DNA of 64,000 bases from the NCBI RefSeq assembly GCF_025024155.1, contig NW_026251741.1:124001-188000 (forward strand), in the 5' to 3' direction. The notes beneath the pieces are model-generated. The model saw only the letters and a list, made by a program, of their open reading frames with translations. It did not search any database and was not told the origin of the DNA. The DNA comes from Gamsiella multidivaricata (Eukaryota > Mortierellomycota > Mortierellomycetes > Mortierellales > Mortierellaceae). Of this stretch, positions 11,618-25,008 are shown one piece after another (the first letter of the stretch is position 1; each line of letters opens with the position of its first letter). The translations under genes were made by a program, and so were the position numbers.

Positions 11618-13935
11618 TCTTACGACTTGTGGATCGGGGATGAGGGTGCGGAAGAGGTGAGGGGATGAGGATGAGGAGAGGAAGGGAGAGAGGGAAGGAA
11701 AGAAGGAAGGGAGGAAGGAAGGGAGAAGGAAGAGAGGGCGAGGGTAGAAGACAATCGCTCGTGGATGGGACTTGTAAAAATAAGATAGAGCGAAAAAATA
11801 ATAATAATAATAAGTAAACAAGGACAGCAAATGTCCGCTCCGTTGGGTGGGACCAGCCAGGAGGGCTGGAAGGCTGGAAGGCTGGAAGGCTGGAAGGAAG
11901 ACTAGACTGTGGCGGACATAAGGAATGCAGCGAATCCGGAGCGAGCAGCTGGAAACCTTACTGGCAATTAAAATGTCTGGCACAGAGCTGTTATCGCTGG
12001 GCAACTTCCAGTACCCCTGACGGGATGGGGGTCCGCCTTCATTGGGACGGTGTTTATTTCGATCCTCGTGCATCGCATCCATACCACCTACTGCCCTCAA
12101 AGGCATGCCCAAACGCTCTCCTACGACAATTGACCCACCATTCGCCGTAGTCACCATGGTGGTTTACTTTTTTTTTTTTCATCTTTTTTCCCTCGATGGC
12201 CATGAAGGGTACCGGTAGCCTAATTATGAGGGAACGGCGAGAGGCGCAAATAGCACAGGGCCACGGACACTGCGCTCGAATGAAGCGAGGTCATTGAGGT
12301 GCGCCTATGATGGGTAATCAATAGAAAGATACGAGAGTAAAATAGTCATGTATGTTCTCATGTGTCCGCTTGTGGTCGCCAGAATGGTCAATTTTGACGA
12401 AGATATGGCACATGTCAACAAGACCAACAGGAGTACCTGAAAACCCAAACGTGGTTCGACTGTCTGTGCGTCTGCGTCCGTTTCACACACACATGTCGCA
12501 CGCTAATCTTTTCTATCAAGACTCCGCTATGAGATGACCGGACAGAAACCAGTTTATCCCATGTAGCCATTCAGCTATTGTCCATGCGTGGTCTTCCTCT
12601 TCGTCTGGCGTTGGTCCGATATTGCATATCATCGAGAAATCCTGCTCCTCAGGTCCGAACGTTAAGACCCTGCGCTGTCGCAGGAGGGAATGTGTGACTA
12701 TGCATATAAATTTCTACCACGGCACAACGGTAGAAAATTGCTTCTAGTAACATCTCATTACCTTCATTTATTACCGGCCTCCAACGTCTGCGATTTGATA
12801 TAACTGTTTCTATGAAATGTGACCTTTCGATCTTCAGGATCATCAATAGCTGCGGTATAGTCGCGGGATACATAGGACAGAAGAAAAAAGTAACGATTAG
12901 ACATTAATGAGACGAGCTTGAAGCGATGCAAGATAGTAGCCAGCGGAAGCTGCAGCTCCTCATGCGACCTTAGGATGATCGTCGTCGATGAATAGCATGG
13001 AAAGAATGATGCCCTGTGTGAAATGAATGTTTAACCGCTTTTTAAATTGCGGAAGACGTAAGAATAGGATGTCGATGGTTCTACTGTCACTGTCAAATAC
13101 GTTCGCGGTGGTATCTTTAGAGCATGTCAGCAAAGATTCCCGTGAAATAAATAGCTCGTGTAGGTCGATTGCACCCGTCCACTGACGCTATGTATAGAGT
13201 AAGAGTATGGGGGAGCACAGCTCCCTGGTAGTCTTTGTCAAAGTAACCATTGTTACCTCAGAAACCCATCGAACCGGAATTCTGTACGATGGATTGATAT
13301 AGAGGTCGCCGTTCAATGACCCTTGCGAAGCCAGGGCGCAGTAAGCCAGAGTACATTGCTCTGACATGAATAGGAGCCGGACTTGCCACCAAGAGAAGGG
13401 CCGCAGATGCGGACCATTCCAGGGAAGAGAGGTGGTTTCACTCCTGTGTTGCAACGCACAGACGTCGTCTCTGAGCAATCTGCGTGGATGTAGTTGGCCG
13501 CCCACTGCACGATGCGCCGCGGGGGGGGAGAGCACACGATGGCCACGGATGTTCTGTGTGGCGGGTATACACAGGTATTTAGTACGATGTGGCCACTGCT
13601 GCCACTGCTGCCACTGCTATGCTGTAAAAGCGGACCTGCATTGGCCGTCCAATACTGGACACGGACGTCGTACGTAGTTTCATTGCAGACGCGACTCCGG
13701 GCAAAGGCCGAGCCGACTGGACACAGACGTCTCCGCCGGGCAATTGAATTCCCTCCCCGGCTATTTTGGCTGGCTGTTACTCCGCTGCTATAAAGCCAAC
13801 GGACTAAAGGGCCAGCTCCAGCTCCAGCTCCCTCAGCTTCTTGTTCTCTCTTGCTGCCCCATTACCACTCCCCCTCCGACTACAGCACTCTCCACTCTCT
13901 CTACAACCCTACCCCTTCTGCTCTGTTATTAGACC
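11618..13935. other. Intergenic 2.3 kb between divergent desaturase and FATP genes
   Basis: This spacer must hold both promoters. Close to the desaturase it is strongly purine-rich on the plus strand (11640-11750), i.e. a CT-rich leader in the sense direction. Close to the FATP start (13800-13930) it is again CT-rich. A short GGCTGGAA tandem repeat is listed separately. I see no convincing gene between. Confidence 0.55.
11864..11898. repeat. Short tandem repeat, 8-bp unit GGCTGGAA, about four copies
   Basis: Perfect or near-perfect direct repeats in the desaturase 5' flank, about 250 bases upstream of its ATG. Confidence 0.85.
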
Positions 13936-16651
13936 ATGGTTGGTGAGTAGCAACGGAATGAGATGAGTTTTGCATTCGCATGTCGAATGTCAACCAGGCC
14001 GCTCACTGTTCCTCATTACTTTCTTTCTTTCTTTGGACCCCTGTTTCACCTGCTGCACTTTCCCAATGCAGCCCTCCCAGTTGTTGCTGCCGCTGTTCCT
14101 GCGGCCATGTATGTAAGCTCCAAGCTGTCGATCCCTCGGGATGCAAGGCTCATCGGGAGTCTTGTCAGTTCAAAGCTGGCATACAAGGCCATCGAGAAGA
14201 ACGACACTGTCAACTTGACATATCGCTTTGATGAGTGCTACCGCAAGAACCCTGACCGCGAGGCGCTGGTCTTTGAGGGCAAGTCGTACACTTACCGCGA
14301 TATCCACCTTGGTAAGTATAGGATTGACATGCCATTGTTCCTTTTCTGATCTTAAAGTGCGAGGGGGAGGAGGAGGGCGCGGGGTAGTTCCTGCAAATGT
14401 TCCAAAGTAATTATGGAACTATGAAGGCACCTTTTTGTTGTGTGCCGCTGTTCCTGGCGGTGTCTCTATTTCTTTTTGTCTATCCATCGCTCCACAGTTT
14501 TGCACTTCTCCACAACCTGGTGAGCAGCGACAAAAACAAAAGATTGGATTATGGTTTGCAGCCCCACAGGTACGGGGCAGAATCTCATCAGACACAGAGT
14601 GCTCATGTCATGCGCGGCGAACCTTCGATCGCGATCGACCGATCGATCGCACCTGTCGAGTGTCGTTACTCTCTGTTTCTCACGCTTAGGCCGCATTTTT
14701 CTATTGTTTTATTTCGTTTTTTCCGGATAGCATCGAACAGGGTCGGAAACTGGCTACTCTCCAAGGGCGTGAAGCGCGGAGACATCGTCTCGCTCTTCAT
14801 GCTTAACAGCCCCGCATTCATCTTCTGGTGGTTGGGCATCAACAAGATCGGCGCAACTGGTGCCTTCATCAACACCAACCTCACCGGAAAGCCCCTGACA
14901 CACTCCCTCCGCACCGCGACGTCCCCCATCCTCATCATGGACACGGAGCTGACAACCTCAATCGCGAACTCTTTGGACGAGATCCGCGACATGGGCTATG
15001 TCATCTATTCTTACGGCGAGTCTAGGCATGCCGACTTTGCCATGCCCGTTGATCTGTCCCAATACCCCGACGCTGATACCCCAGAGCACCTCCGACGCGG
15101 TACAACCGCGAATGATATCGCAATGTTGATCTACACCTCTGGAACAACCGGTTTGCCCAAAGCTGGACGCTTCTCTCACACTCGTGCCAACAGTAAGTCT
15201 TTGTTGGTCTCGGTCGTGTAGTCAATCGACAGTGATGCTGCAATACATGCTTGAGGCGACCGTTAACCATGACTCTCAATTGATTTCCATTTTATTATAG
15301 CGGGGTCACTCTTTTGGGCCAGATTTTACAACTTCACTGAGAAAGATCGCATTTACGTCTCCTTGCCTCTGTACCATAGTGCCGCTGCGGCCCTTGGCAT
15401 GTGTCTTTCTTGGAACTGCGGAGCAACGGTCGTCCTTGCCCGCAAGTTCTCAGCAACTAATTTCTGGGACGACTGCCGCGCCAACAATGTTACAGTGATC
15501 CAGTACATTGGCGAGATTTGTAGATACCTGCTGAATGTACCCGAATCACCGTTGGACAAGGTGCACTCTATTCGATTGGCCCACGGCAACGGAATGAGAC
15601 CCGATGTGTGGACTCGATTCAGGGATCGCTTTGGAATCCCATTGATCGGAGAGTGGTATGCCTCAACCGAGGGCACTGGAGCCCTGACCAACTACAACAC
15701 TGGTCCCAACGGTACAGGCGCCATTGGTTACCGAGGTACTGTGGCCAGGTTGATGGATAAGGGACTGAAGATTGCTCAGTTTGATATCCAGACCGAGGAG
15801 CTGATTCGAGACAAGAATGGACGTTGCATTGAGGTAACGCAACAGCTTATATCTTGTTACACAGGCGTGGGATTACCAGCGATACCTCATTTGCACTTGG
15901 CTAATTATGTTTGCTCGCCATATTTTTTTTTGTACAATAGTGTCGCCCCGGAGAGCCAGGAGAGCTGTTGACGCTTGTCGAGACAACAGATCCCAATCGT
16001 GACTTTAAGGGATACCATCAAAACGCGAGCGCAACGAGCAAAAAGATTGCAAAGGATGTCTTTAAAGTTGGTATGTTCTCGTGTTGCTATCCTCTTGGTT
16101 CTTGCTCCTTCGTCTCCTTGGATTTTTTTTTTATTGATTTCCCTTCTACTGGTCGATTTCTTTCTTCAGGGGACACGTACTTCCGCACCGGCGACATCCT
16201 TCGCCGCGACTCTGATGGATACTTTTACTTTGGCGATCGGGTCGGAGACACGTTCCGGTGGAAATCCGAGAACGTATCGACGGCAGAGGTCTCGGAGGTG
16301 CTTTCGCTCTACCCTGACTGTATTGAGGTCAATATCTATGGAGTGGAGGTGCCGGGCCATGATGGCCGTGCAGGCATGGCAGCGATTGTGGCCAAGGACT
16401 CGATGCAGTGGGACAAGTTTGCAGAATATGCGCTCAAGAACCTGCCACGGTACTCTGTCCCGATCTTTATCCGCAAGGTGCCGGAGATGGAGATGACAGG
16501 CACGTTCAAGCAGCGCAAGGTCGAGCTGGTGAAGGAGGGATTGGATCCTGTGGCGATCAAGGATGAGATGTTGTGGTTGGATGGTCATGTGTACAAGCCT
16601 TTCAAGACAGAGGAGCACCAGAGGGTGATTGGCGGCAAGGCAAAGCTGTAG
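13936..16651 (+). CDS. FAT1: Fatty acid transport protein / very-long-chain acyl-CoA synthetase (FATP/FAT1 family)
   Basis: Six exons, 13936..13942, 14072..14311, 14731..15192, 15301..15833, 15941..16070 and 16170..16651, give 617 residues. The first exon is only seven bases (ATG GTT G), joined to a hydrophobic N-terminal segment (ALPVVAAAVPAAMYVSS) that likely anchors it to the membrane. The AMP-binding loop TSGTTGLPK is at 218-226, YRTGD-type block FRTGDILRRD near 462, and the FATP-specific GDRVGDTFRWKSENVSTAEV at 479-498. The family couples uptake of long fatty acids to their activation as CoA thioesters, and activates very-long-chain acids in ER and peroxisomes. The very short first exon makes the start harder to prove, but the phase fits and no better ATG precedes the hydrophobic segment. 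Confidence 0.93.
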
Positions 16652-17944
16652 ATCTCGAGGGTAGAAAGCGTAATAATATATTGAATTGTAAGAAAAAAAA
16701 GACGCGTCTAGTCGAGATGTTGTAGTGGTATCAGTTGCGCATACAATCTGTGGCAGAGGAGGGGGAATGGTTGCATTGCTACATCGATGTATGAGTCTTC
16801 TTCCCCCTTTGTCGGTCTTTGTGCTGGTATACATTACAAGGAAAGCAGGTGCTGGTGCACATACAGAAGTAACTCTCGTGGAATCCCAGAGAAGGAGGCT
16901 ATCAAAGAAACATATGGTTGTCTATGGTGTGGTACGGTGTAGGGAGAGAGGGGCGGGATGGGGAGTGAGCACACCTCGTGGCCACTCAGTCTTTTTCGTA
17001 AAAAAAAAAAAAAAGGGGAATTCATTTTCTCAGCAGGGCTCCTTCTGCCCCACCGGCCATCATTGGTCTGACTTGTCACTGGATCAAAGCCAGTCAGGCC
17101 AGGTCAAGCGGAATGGGGAGGGGGGGAGTGGAGCCAACTTGCTTTCGCATGCTTCATGCCATCCGACAGCTACTCCTCATCGACACGCGCTCCTCTTTCT
17201 TCCTTTCTTTCTTTCTCTCCTCACTCCTCACTCCTCACTCCTCTTCTCTCCGATCCTCCATCTCTAAATCAGTCACCATTTTCCTCTGTCCTACCCCCCC
17301 CCCCCACTCCAGCTCATACTCGAATCCCGTCTCCATCCAGCATCCTCTTATCTACTCTTTGTTAGTGGCGTTACTGCAGACCACTCTCTCTTTCTCCAAG
17401 TGGGCGTAAGTGCAGACTGACTTTTGGACCTAGGCATGCTATGCTATGCTATGCTATGCTATGCTATGCTATGCTATGCTATGCTATACTGTGCTATACT
17501 GTGCTATACTGTGCTATGCTGTGCAGGAAGGGAATAGCTGAGGGGATGGCTGCCACCACCACCACCACTACATCAACAACAACGACTACGCATGCCAACA
17601 GGCGACATCCATGGCCTACTCTTTGGACACTGATTTACAAATGACTCACGTAGCCTCCTCTCTTCTCGTTCCCTTCCCGCTTTTCCCGCTCAGTGCTGGT
17701 ACGTCTGTCGCTCGCTCGTCTGCACCATCCCAGTTACCGGCCTTCTGCAGAGTCTTCAGTTTATTCAGCAACTTGGTAAATCAAGCACCCCGACGTCGTT
17801 GCTTTGATTATACTCACGGACATGTCGCTAAAACTGGCTTCCCTTTTTTTCTTTCTATCAGGCGTGCAACTGCTTCCAAACCAACTCAACAATCTACGAC
17901 GACTATAGCATCAAATCGACTCTAAACAAGGCCCTACAGCAGCC
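16652..17944. other. Intergenic 1.3 kb between FATP and striatin genes
   Basis: Low-complexity DNA: an A-run near 17000, a C-rich run near 17287-17298, CT-rich stretches at 17190-17400 and the pentamer microsatellite listed next. Probably the striatin promoter and leader. No gene seen. Confidence 0.55.
17435..17522. repeat. Microsatellite: about ten ATGCT pentamers followed by a higher-order GTGCTATACT repeat
   Basis: Perfect pentamers run from about 17435 to 17485, then a 10-bp variant unit repeats about three times before the array decays. Confidence 0.95.
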
Positions 17945-20900
17945 ATGAACCAGTTTCAGTCATTTGCTCCACAGGCACCATCTGTAGCCGAGTATGCCTT
18001 TCCGAGTGTGCTCCAGTTCCTACAGTCGGAATGGCGTCGGTTCGAGCGTGATAGGAACGAGTGGGATATCGAAAAAGCAGGGATGAAGGTAAATGAACAG
18101 TAAAGGACATGTCAGTCGACTCAAAGCGACAGCCTTGACAGTGCTTTACCGTTTGCGAGGCTTCGATGTGCATGCATGGTCGTCCAGTCAGTCCGCCGAT
18201 ACGATTGGCATGTGTCAGCATGAACGGGGATGTATGGCCTTTTGTTTCGTCCGTGTTCTTCCCACTGTCCTAATATCTATCCCTTTAACTTGATGCTTTA
18301 CCTCATGACCATTAGGCCAGGATAGCGTTCCTCGAAGGCGAGAAACGTGGCGTGGACAATACAAAGATGGACCTTATGAAGCGTGTTAAAATGCTGGAAT
18401 ACGCACTTCGCCAGGAAAGGTACTGCCTAGACTTGTTTTACAGTTGTCCTTGATGTCTTTGAGCGATAGTCATCGCTCGTGCTAGCATGCTAATGAGCAT
18501 TATTTCCTTTGGTTCAACCACTTTCACACTAAATAACAGGAGCAAGTATGTCGAAGCCAACAATGCCGCTGGTGCAGCTAAGCAGACCAATCATTCTGTT
18601 GATATCCAGCGTAAGTTCTATATTTTCGAGGAGCAGCGATTACAAGACGCTCACCTCCCTCCCCCCACTGTGCCGCTCTCATGTCTTATCCCGTATATCG
18701 TATCGTGCCAGGACGCTGTCTTAACATTATATCGTATTTCAAAATGAATAGAAGCAAAGAGTGCTAGCAACGACAACAGCAATACGGATACCCTCAGTAA
18801 CGGCAACAGCAACAGCAACAGTAATAGCAATGCCAATAACAATAACAAGGCACAGAATAGAATGTCAGCTTACAGTGCATCAGGAGTGAGCATGACTCAA
18901 GTGAGCCCCACCTCCGCTACTGGTTTGGATCCTGTAGGGAGAGCCAAGAGCAGGGAGTTTTTGAGGATGTAAGACACGATCGATCGCTCCGCACATTCTC
19001 GTACACATTCACCTGCACAATTATGATATAAAGGGGGAGAGCACAGAGAACCACTAACACATAGTAAAATTCCATATAGATGCCTGCAGGAGATCAGCTA
19101 CCTGACAGCGTCAGTGCCCCAATCGATTACAACTGCAATGCCACCAGCTCAAAGCCGAGTTGGCCGCCATGAATTGGACAAGCGAGTACCTGGCCCTAAT
19201 GGCCTGCGAGGTGGAGGCGGTAGAAACCGACACAGCGACTTTTTCCCGGCAGGTGTTCATTTGCAGGCGGCTGCTCCTCCGTTGTCAAGGTCCAACTCTG
19301 TCCCGATCGATACTCTCGATTCACTGTCAAGGGCCAAGGTTATTGCGAGTAGCCCGCTTCACGGCACAGATACTACCGCCATCAATGGATCCGTAGAAGA
19401 GCTAAATGGAAACCAAGCTACGTTGAAACAGCAGCACTTTTCTCAACAGCCTTCAAAGCTGATCAACGGCTTTGTCCCGGACGAGATGAAGAAAACTGCA
19501 TCTGCTCATACACCCAACAAAGAAAAGCAGGGAGCGCAGAAGACCGAGCGGAGCAATGATGACAGCATGGACGATGGAAATAGGGAGGAACAGAGTCCAA
19601 GCGCTCTCGAGGCTTTCCAGAGAGAGGAGGCTGTCACTGTTGTTCACTCGCCAGTGTCCGGTGATCAATGGCGCGCAGAATTGGAAAAGGCTGGTCGTCA
19701 ACTGGCCGAAAATGCCAACGAGAAAAAGGCAGGAGCTAAAGCGGAAGACGTGGCCCAATTGGTGAGTGGACACTTGAACTTCCAACTCGAACGGATGCGT
19801 CTTGGCGGCGTGCTTTTGTTAACAATATATAATTTCTTTTATGCTTATAGAGTAAGGATGTGCAGGATAAGTTCAATATCACATCTGAACAATTAAACAA
19901 GATGGTGAAAAGCTGGGACTTGGACAAATCTAAACAGGACCCTGGACTTGCCAAAAACTCGATCCGCAAGAGAACCAAGGAGGAGGGTATGTGGCAAAGC
20001 AACGGTGCTCGTGCTTCTAGAAAAGGACCCCATTGTATGGCGGATCGAATACTCATCATGTGTCTCCTTGTGCGTAATAGATGAATTAGAGTCCCTGTGG
20101 ATTTCCGAGTCCGAATCTATGGAGACCAGCGGAGGGACAAAAACAAGCGATGCCCTCGAGGATGAGCCTGCTCGCTGGCGCCCCAAATTGACGTTGCGTA
20201 GGCAAGTCTTGAGGCACAGGATGATGTTATCGTCAACTATCGTGTATGCATCGAAAATTAATCATGAGAATGCTTTATCCCTCATTAGACACCTCGACAC
20301 TGTGCGGTCGATCGCTTTTCACCCTTCAGATAAAGCCCTTTTGTCTGGCTCAGAAGACGGAACTATGAAATGTTGGAATTTGGAGGCACCTCTCCAGGAT
20401 TCCAAGAGGTAAATAGGAGGGCGTTGGGTGCCATCATTCTGGATGATACAACGCAGCTTGCTGACCATAGCATACCTGCTTCTGACGCCTCTAGGCAACT
20501 GAATGGTGAGATCGAGCCCGTCCATACGTACCGCGGACACACGAAGCCCGTCACTGCGGTCGCCATATCTGCGGACCAAAATAAGTGCTTCTCTTCTAGC
20601 ATGGATTCGACCGTGCGATCATGGAAAATGGTACCAATGAACAAGGAGACGTATGCGCGCCTCGGTAAGTCATAACGCTCAGTTTGAGAAGCTACCACGG
20701 CTCTTTTTCCATCGAATAATACTTATGCCGCTCTGTTTTATTCCTGAATAGACCCCTCACTTTCAATGTCGTCTTTTATCGGGCACACTGATACTGTTTG
20801 GGACATCCGACTCTTCCCCATTTCCATTTCATCTTCTCAGCTCCTGGCCTCGATATCCGCTGATGGGGCACTAAAGATTTGGGACACAGAGACCAAGGGC

Positions 20901-21609
20901 TCACCTCTTCGATCTTCATGGGGCTACAATGGACTGGAACCTTCAGAACTCACAGAACCCACGGCGGCATACACATCTGGCTTGGCCAAATTGCCGACAC
21001 CCACCAGTCTCGACTTTTGTCCGACAGATCTGAGGAAGATGGTGGTCAGCTACTCGAACGCCGTCATCAAACTGTTTGATATCGAGACTGGAAAAGAGAT
21101 ATTGGCCTTCAAGAGCAACGAATCTTATGGTGCGTGAAGGGCTTACAGAAGACCTTTTCTTGAAATGGCAACCCCTGCGCCTATGCATTTGTTTTAAACC
21201 TTTCTAACCAAATTTTATGTTGACTATAGATGGTACGACCGCAACACAGATCAATAAGATCGTTTGCCACCCAACCCTGCCCATTGTGATCTCAGGACAC
21301 GAAGACCGCTATATCCGATTCTTTGACATCAACTCGGGATCGTGCTCGTTCTCGATGCTCGCCCATCTGGATGCTGTCTCCTCGCTCGACATCGATCCCT
21401 CAGGGCTTGTGCTCTGCTCTGGCGGACATGATGGGTCGGTGCGGCTCTGGGATATTGGTTCATCAACGAGGTCCTGCCTGCAAGAGTTCACAGGACATCG
21501 CCGTAAGAGCGGCGAGGGAGTTATGTCAGTCAAATACCACTCGACTTTGCCAGGCTTGTTGGCCACCGGTGGGGCCGATTCGATTGTCAAGGTCTATACC
21601 CGGAGCTAG
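17945..21609 (+). CDS. Striatin-family WD40 protein, STRIPAK scaffold
   Basis: Eleven exons: 17945..18088, 18316..18419, 18540..18610, 18752..18968, 19080..19761, 19851..19986, 20081..20201, 20289..20408, 20495..20664, 20752..21129 and 21230..21609; 840 residues, all phases agree. The N-terminal striatin domain (PSVLQFLQSEWRRFERDRNEW, residues ~18-40, then a coiled coil to ~85) carries the caveolin-binding-like and dimerisation region. A short conserved block FLRICLQEISYLT follows an Asn/Ser-rich linker. The C-terminal half has WD repeats (SGSEDGTMKCWNLE, SSSMDSTVRSWKM, SADGALKIWDTE, SGGHDGSVRLWD). Striatins are regulatory PP2A subunits that scaffold the STRIPAK complex; in filamentous fungi they control cell fusion and development (Pro11, Far8). 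The intron after 20201 has a GC donor (AG/GCAAGT). The gene ends in TAG. Confidence 0.95.
20202..20288 (+). other. GC-AG intron in the striatin gene
   Basis: Exon 7 ends ...CGTAG and the intron opens GCAAGTC, the classical GC-donor consensus. Using the nearby GT (at 20198) would break the frame of the first WD repeat (LDTVRSIAFHP). All other introns in this gene are GT-AG. Confidence 0.85.
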
Positions 21610-21865
21610 ACTAAGCATATGTAACTCGCACCAAGGAGCCATCATGACCTGTGCGGGACGGAGTCGATTCATATCGATGACTAGCGATATCTTTCAGCTC
21701 TCCTAGGATTTTTTTTTTAGCTCTTTTTCTTTGTCAATCTAGTGTAAAATAGCATATGCATAAAACATTTTTGCCACCAACCCTTTTCGGTTCAGAGAAT
21801 AAGGTTTGCTCTATTGTCAATAGACTGCGAAGAATGATCAGTTCTAAAGGATCAGCCTTGTCAAC

Positions 21866-24746
21866 ATGCACTCCTCAACACTCATTCGCAGGAATTGGAT
21901 TACAAGCAAGAGTCAGCACTGTCCCTGGAGGAAGCTGACTTCACCAGGAGTCCATCGGCGGAGGATTGACGAATACAACTTTAGGGCGATCTGTAGTGTT
22001 CAGTCGGTACCTGTCTCAGCCTGTAGCGCCCGCCCAACACTCGTCACATCTGCATATCGCACCCCTCGACATGGTCTCTTGCACAACAATAACAGCATCG
22101 ATTCATCAGTCCTGTTGCTCCAAAAAAGTATCTTTGGGTATAAGAGCTATGGTCATGGGCTGTCGATTGATCGATCCATTGGAACGTTAAGAAGCATGGG
22201 AGCTGCAGAGGCGACGAGTCCAAGCCCTCAGGACACGATCCCAACAACAACAACAACAACAACAGCAGCAGCAACCACACCGCTGAGGTCACAACCGGAA
22301 TCATCACTGGAGTACTCACGACCCTTCTCAGATCTGAAGAACTTGCAACCGACGACTCTGGAGGCCATCGAATCCGCATTCGGATACCAGTTCATGTCAA
22401 AAGTCCAGTCCAGCGTCCTTGCAGTCCTCCCGACACAGCGCGATATGCTCGTCAAGGCCAAGACGGGTACAGGAAAGACATTGGCGTTCTTGGTCGCTGC
22501 ACTTGAATCTCTCATAGATGCGGGGGCTACTTCAAGACTGGTAACAGGAGCAGAAACGAGAAATTACGAGGAGAGGGGGATGTTAAGCGGTGACAGGATC
22601 GGGTGCGTGATTGTGGTACCGACGAGGGAACTGGCGTTGCAGATTGCGGATGAGGCGGGGAGGTTGTTGGGTCCACTCGGGTTGGGAGTTCAGGCGCTTG
22701 TTGGTGGAGAGAGCCGGCCGAGACAGTTGGATCGGGTTGCGAAGGAGCCGGCGCAGTTTGTGGTGGCGACTCCAGGGAGACTGAAGGATCTGTTGGGAGA
22801 TAAGGAGTTTGCAGAAAGGATCGGAAAATCGAAAGTGGTAAGAATTTCTTGCTGTGTATGGGGAAGGGGGGGAAATGTTTTTGTGGAGAGATGAAAGGGG
22901 ATATAGAGTCATGGGAATGTGGGTACTCACATCATGTTTGTTGCTTTTTGTCTTTACGTACTTTGCTCTGTGTGGATGTAGCTCGTGTTGGACGAGGCGG
23001 ATACGATGCTCCAACTCGGGTTCCGTGCAGAACTGGACACTATCCTGAGTGCCATGCCTCAAGACCGTCAAACGCTCCTGTTCTCTGCAACGGTTGATTC
23101 GAAGCTGGACTCGCTCCGCGACGTGGCGCTCCATCAGCATCGTGGAGCTACAGGTCGGCCGCAAGGACCTATTATGATTGACACCGTGGGTGATAAGGAC
23201 GTTAATGTGAATCTGGCGACCCAGCAGCGGTATTGCTTAGCACCCTATCAATCACACGTAGCGCTCGTCCGAAGAATTATCAACGATCATCTGCTGGGTG
23301 ACATGGATCTGGAGCATCAGGAGAGCTTAAAGAAGAAGAAGCCCACCGCCGTTACAGGAAAGTCACCCGCTGACAAGAAGATGAGCCCACGAAACTCCTC
23401 CACAGCAATCGAAAGCAAAAAAGGCCAGAACAACAAGATTATGGTATTCCTGCCGACGACGCGGGGCGCGCAACTGTATGCAAGAGTGTTTGCGTCGCTC
23501 TCGATGGGCAAGGAGCTCTCCGTGTTTGAGATCCACTCTGCGAAAGAGCCACGCGAGCGAACCCTGACAAGCCGGAACTTTCGAAAGATCAAGACCCCCG
23601 CGGTATTGTTCACATCTGACGTCTCGGCGCGTGGAATCGATTACCCAGGAGTCGGACTCGTCATCCAGGTTGGGGCACCACTCTCGTTGGAGCATTATAT
23701 TCACCGCCTCGGAAGAACAGGGCGAGGACAGCAACTGGCGAAGGGAAGGGTTTCTGGGAAGGATACTGAAAAGGGGAAGAAGGATCATGGCCGGGGTGTG
23801 TTGATCCTGGGGGAGCTGGATCAGGGGTTTATTGAGCATCAATTGAAGCCGTCGCCACTGTTTGGGATCGTGGAGCAGGAGCATCGATATGAGGATTGGC
23901 AGAGTGTAATGTTGGGCGAGAATTTGGATCGGGGATTCAAGCGTGCGCTCGAGAAGGTGGATGAGAAGTTGGCAAAGAGCGCCTACACGGCGTTTTTGGG
24001 ATACAGTAAGTTGAAAGCTTTACGTTCTTTCTCTTTTTTTTTTTTTTTTTTTTTTTTCTTTTTTTTCTTTTTTTCTTTTTTTTCTTTTTGAAAGTATGTA
24101 TGCGTTGGTGTTGCGGATGAAATTATGTCGAAACTAAAGCCATCTCTTTGCTATAGACCTGACGGTGGGCCCCAGAATCGGAAACACGGATCGGAAGAAA
24201 ATTCTAGAGTCTGCAGACAAGTACATTGCTGCGTTTGGAGTCGAGGAACGACCAGCAGTATCAACCAGTTTCCTTGAGCGGATGGGATTCATGAAGTTCC
24301 GAACCCCAGCACTCGAATCCGGCCAAGAAGCAGAGGGACTGGATACTCGACAGCCACATGAGTATGAGCTTGTCGATGGCACCTTCCCAACAATCAACAC
24401 ACGTATCACCAAGAGTCCGTTTGCCGCGCGTTCCTCTTCTGCTTCAGACGTGGATATTGATGAAGACGAGCACGAGCACGAGCACGATCACAGCACGAGA
24501 ACCAAAGCGGACACGGAGACATGGATGACGAGGAAGCAGCGTCAGGAGGCATTTGAGGAAAAGATTGGGCTCAAGGAGACAGAGTATATCAAGGTCAATG
24601 AGGCCGATTGGGAGGACTTCATAGAGTTCAAGCCAGGGATGCCCAAGCTGATCGAGAAGCTGCACAGTCCAAAGCGGATGGGACACGTAGGCAACCGGCC
24701 GAGTAAGAAGCTGAATAAGATCTATAGCGATAATGATGGCTGGTAG
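21866..24746 (+). CDS. DEAD-box ATP-dependent RNA helicase, probably mitochondrial (MSS116-like)
   Basis: Three exons, 21866..22837, 22982..24005 and 24157..24746, encode 861 residues. Motifs in order: Q-region with Gln181, I AKTGTGKT 198-205, Ia PTRELALQ 252-259, Ib TPGR 302-305, II DEAD 328-331, III SAT near 359, V SDVSARGIDYPGV, VI HRLGRTGRG. The first ~110 residues are basic and poor in acidic residues, which fits a mitochondrial presequence; the family resemblance is to yeast MSS116, which aids mitochondrial intron splicing and translation. A Lys-rich insertion and a His/Glu repeat (DEHEHEHDHS) are lineage features. The long C-terminal extension (~200 residues) is typical of MSS116-like proteins. 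Start at 21866 is the first ATG; an alternative at 22196 would drop the presequence. Intron 2 has a very long T-rich tract. Confidence 0.9.
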
Positions 24747-24802
24747 AACGCGGGAAGGAGGGTAATAACTAAAGACGATAGCAAAGAAAACACATTGGCA
24801 TT

Positions 24803-24846
24803 TTATTTTTTATTTTTTATTTTTTATTTTTTATTTTTATTTTTTG
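24803..24846. repeat. T-rich tandem repeat, unit about TTTTTTAT
   Basis: Seen directly between the convergent helicase and M49 peptidase genes. A second A-rich tract lies at 24953-24986 just before the peptidase stop. Confidence 0.9.
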
Positions 24847-25008
24847 TTGTTTTGAACAGCGGACGGAAAACTGAAGCACAAACATCCTCAGGCATCTCTG
24901 CCTGGCATTTTTATTATCAGCACTTGAAGGTAAAGTGATAAGTAATTCAAGCGAAAAAAAAAAAAGAAAAAAAAGAAAAAAAAAAACCAGCATCTCTCGC
25001 ATTTTTTT

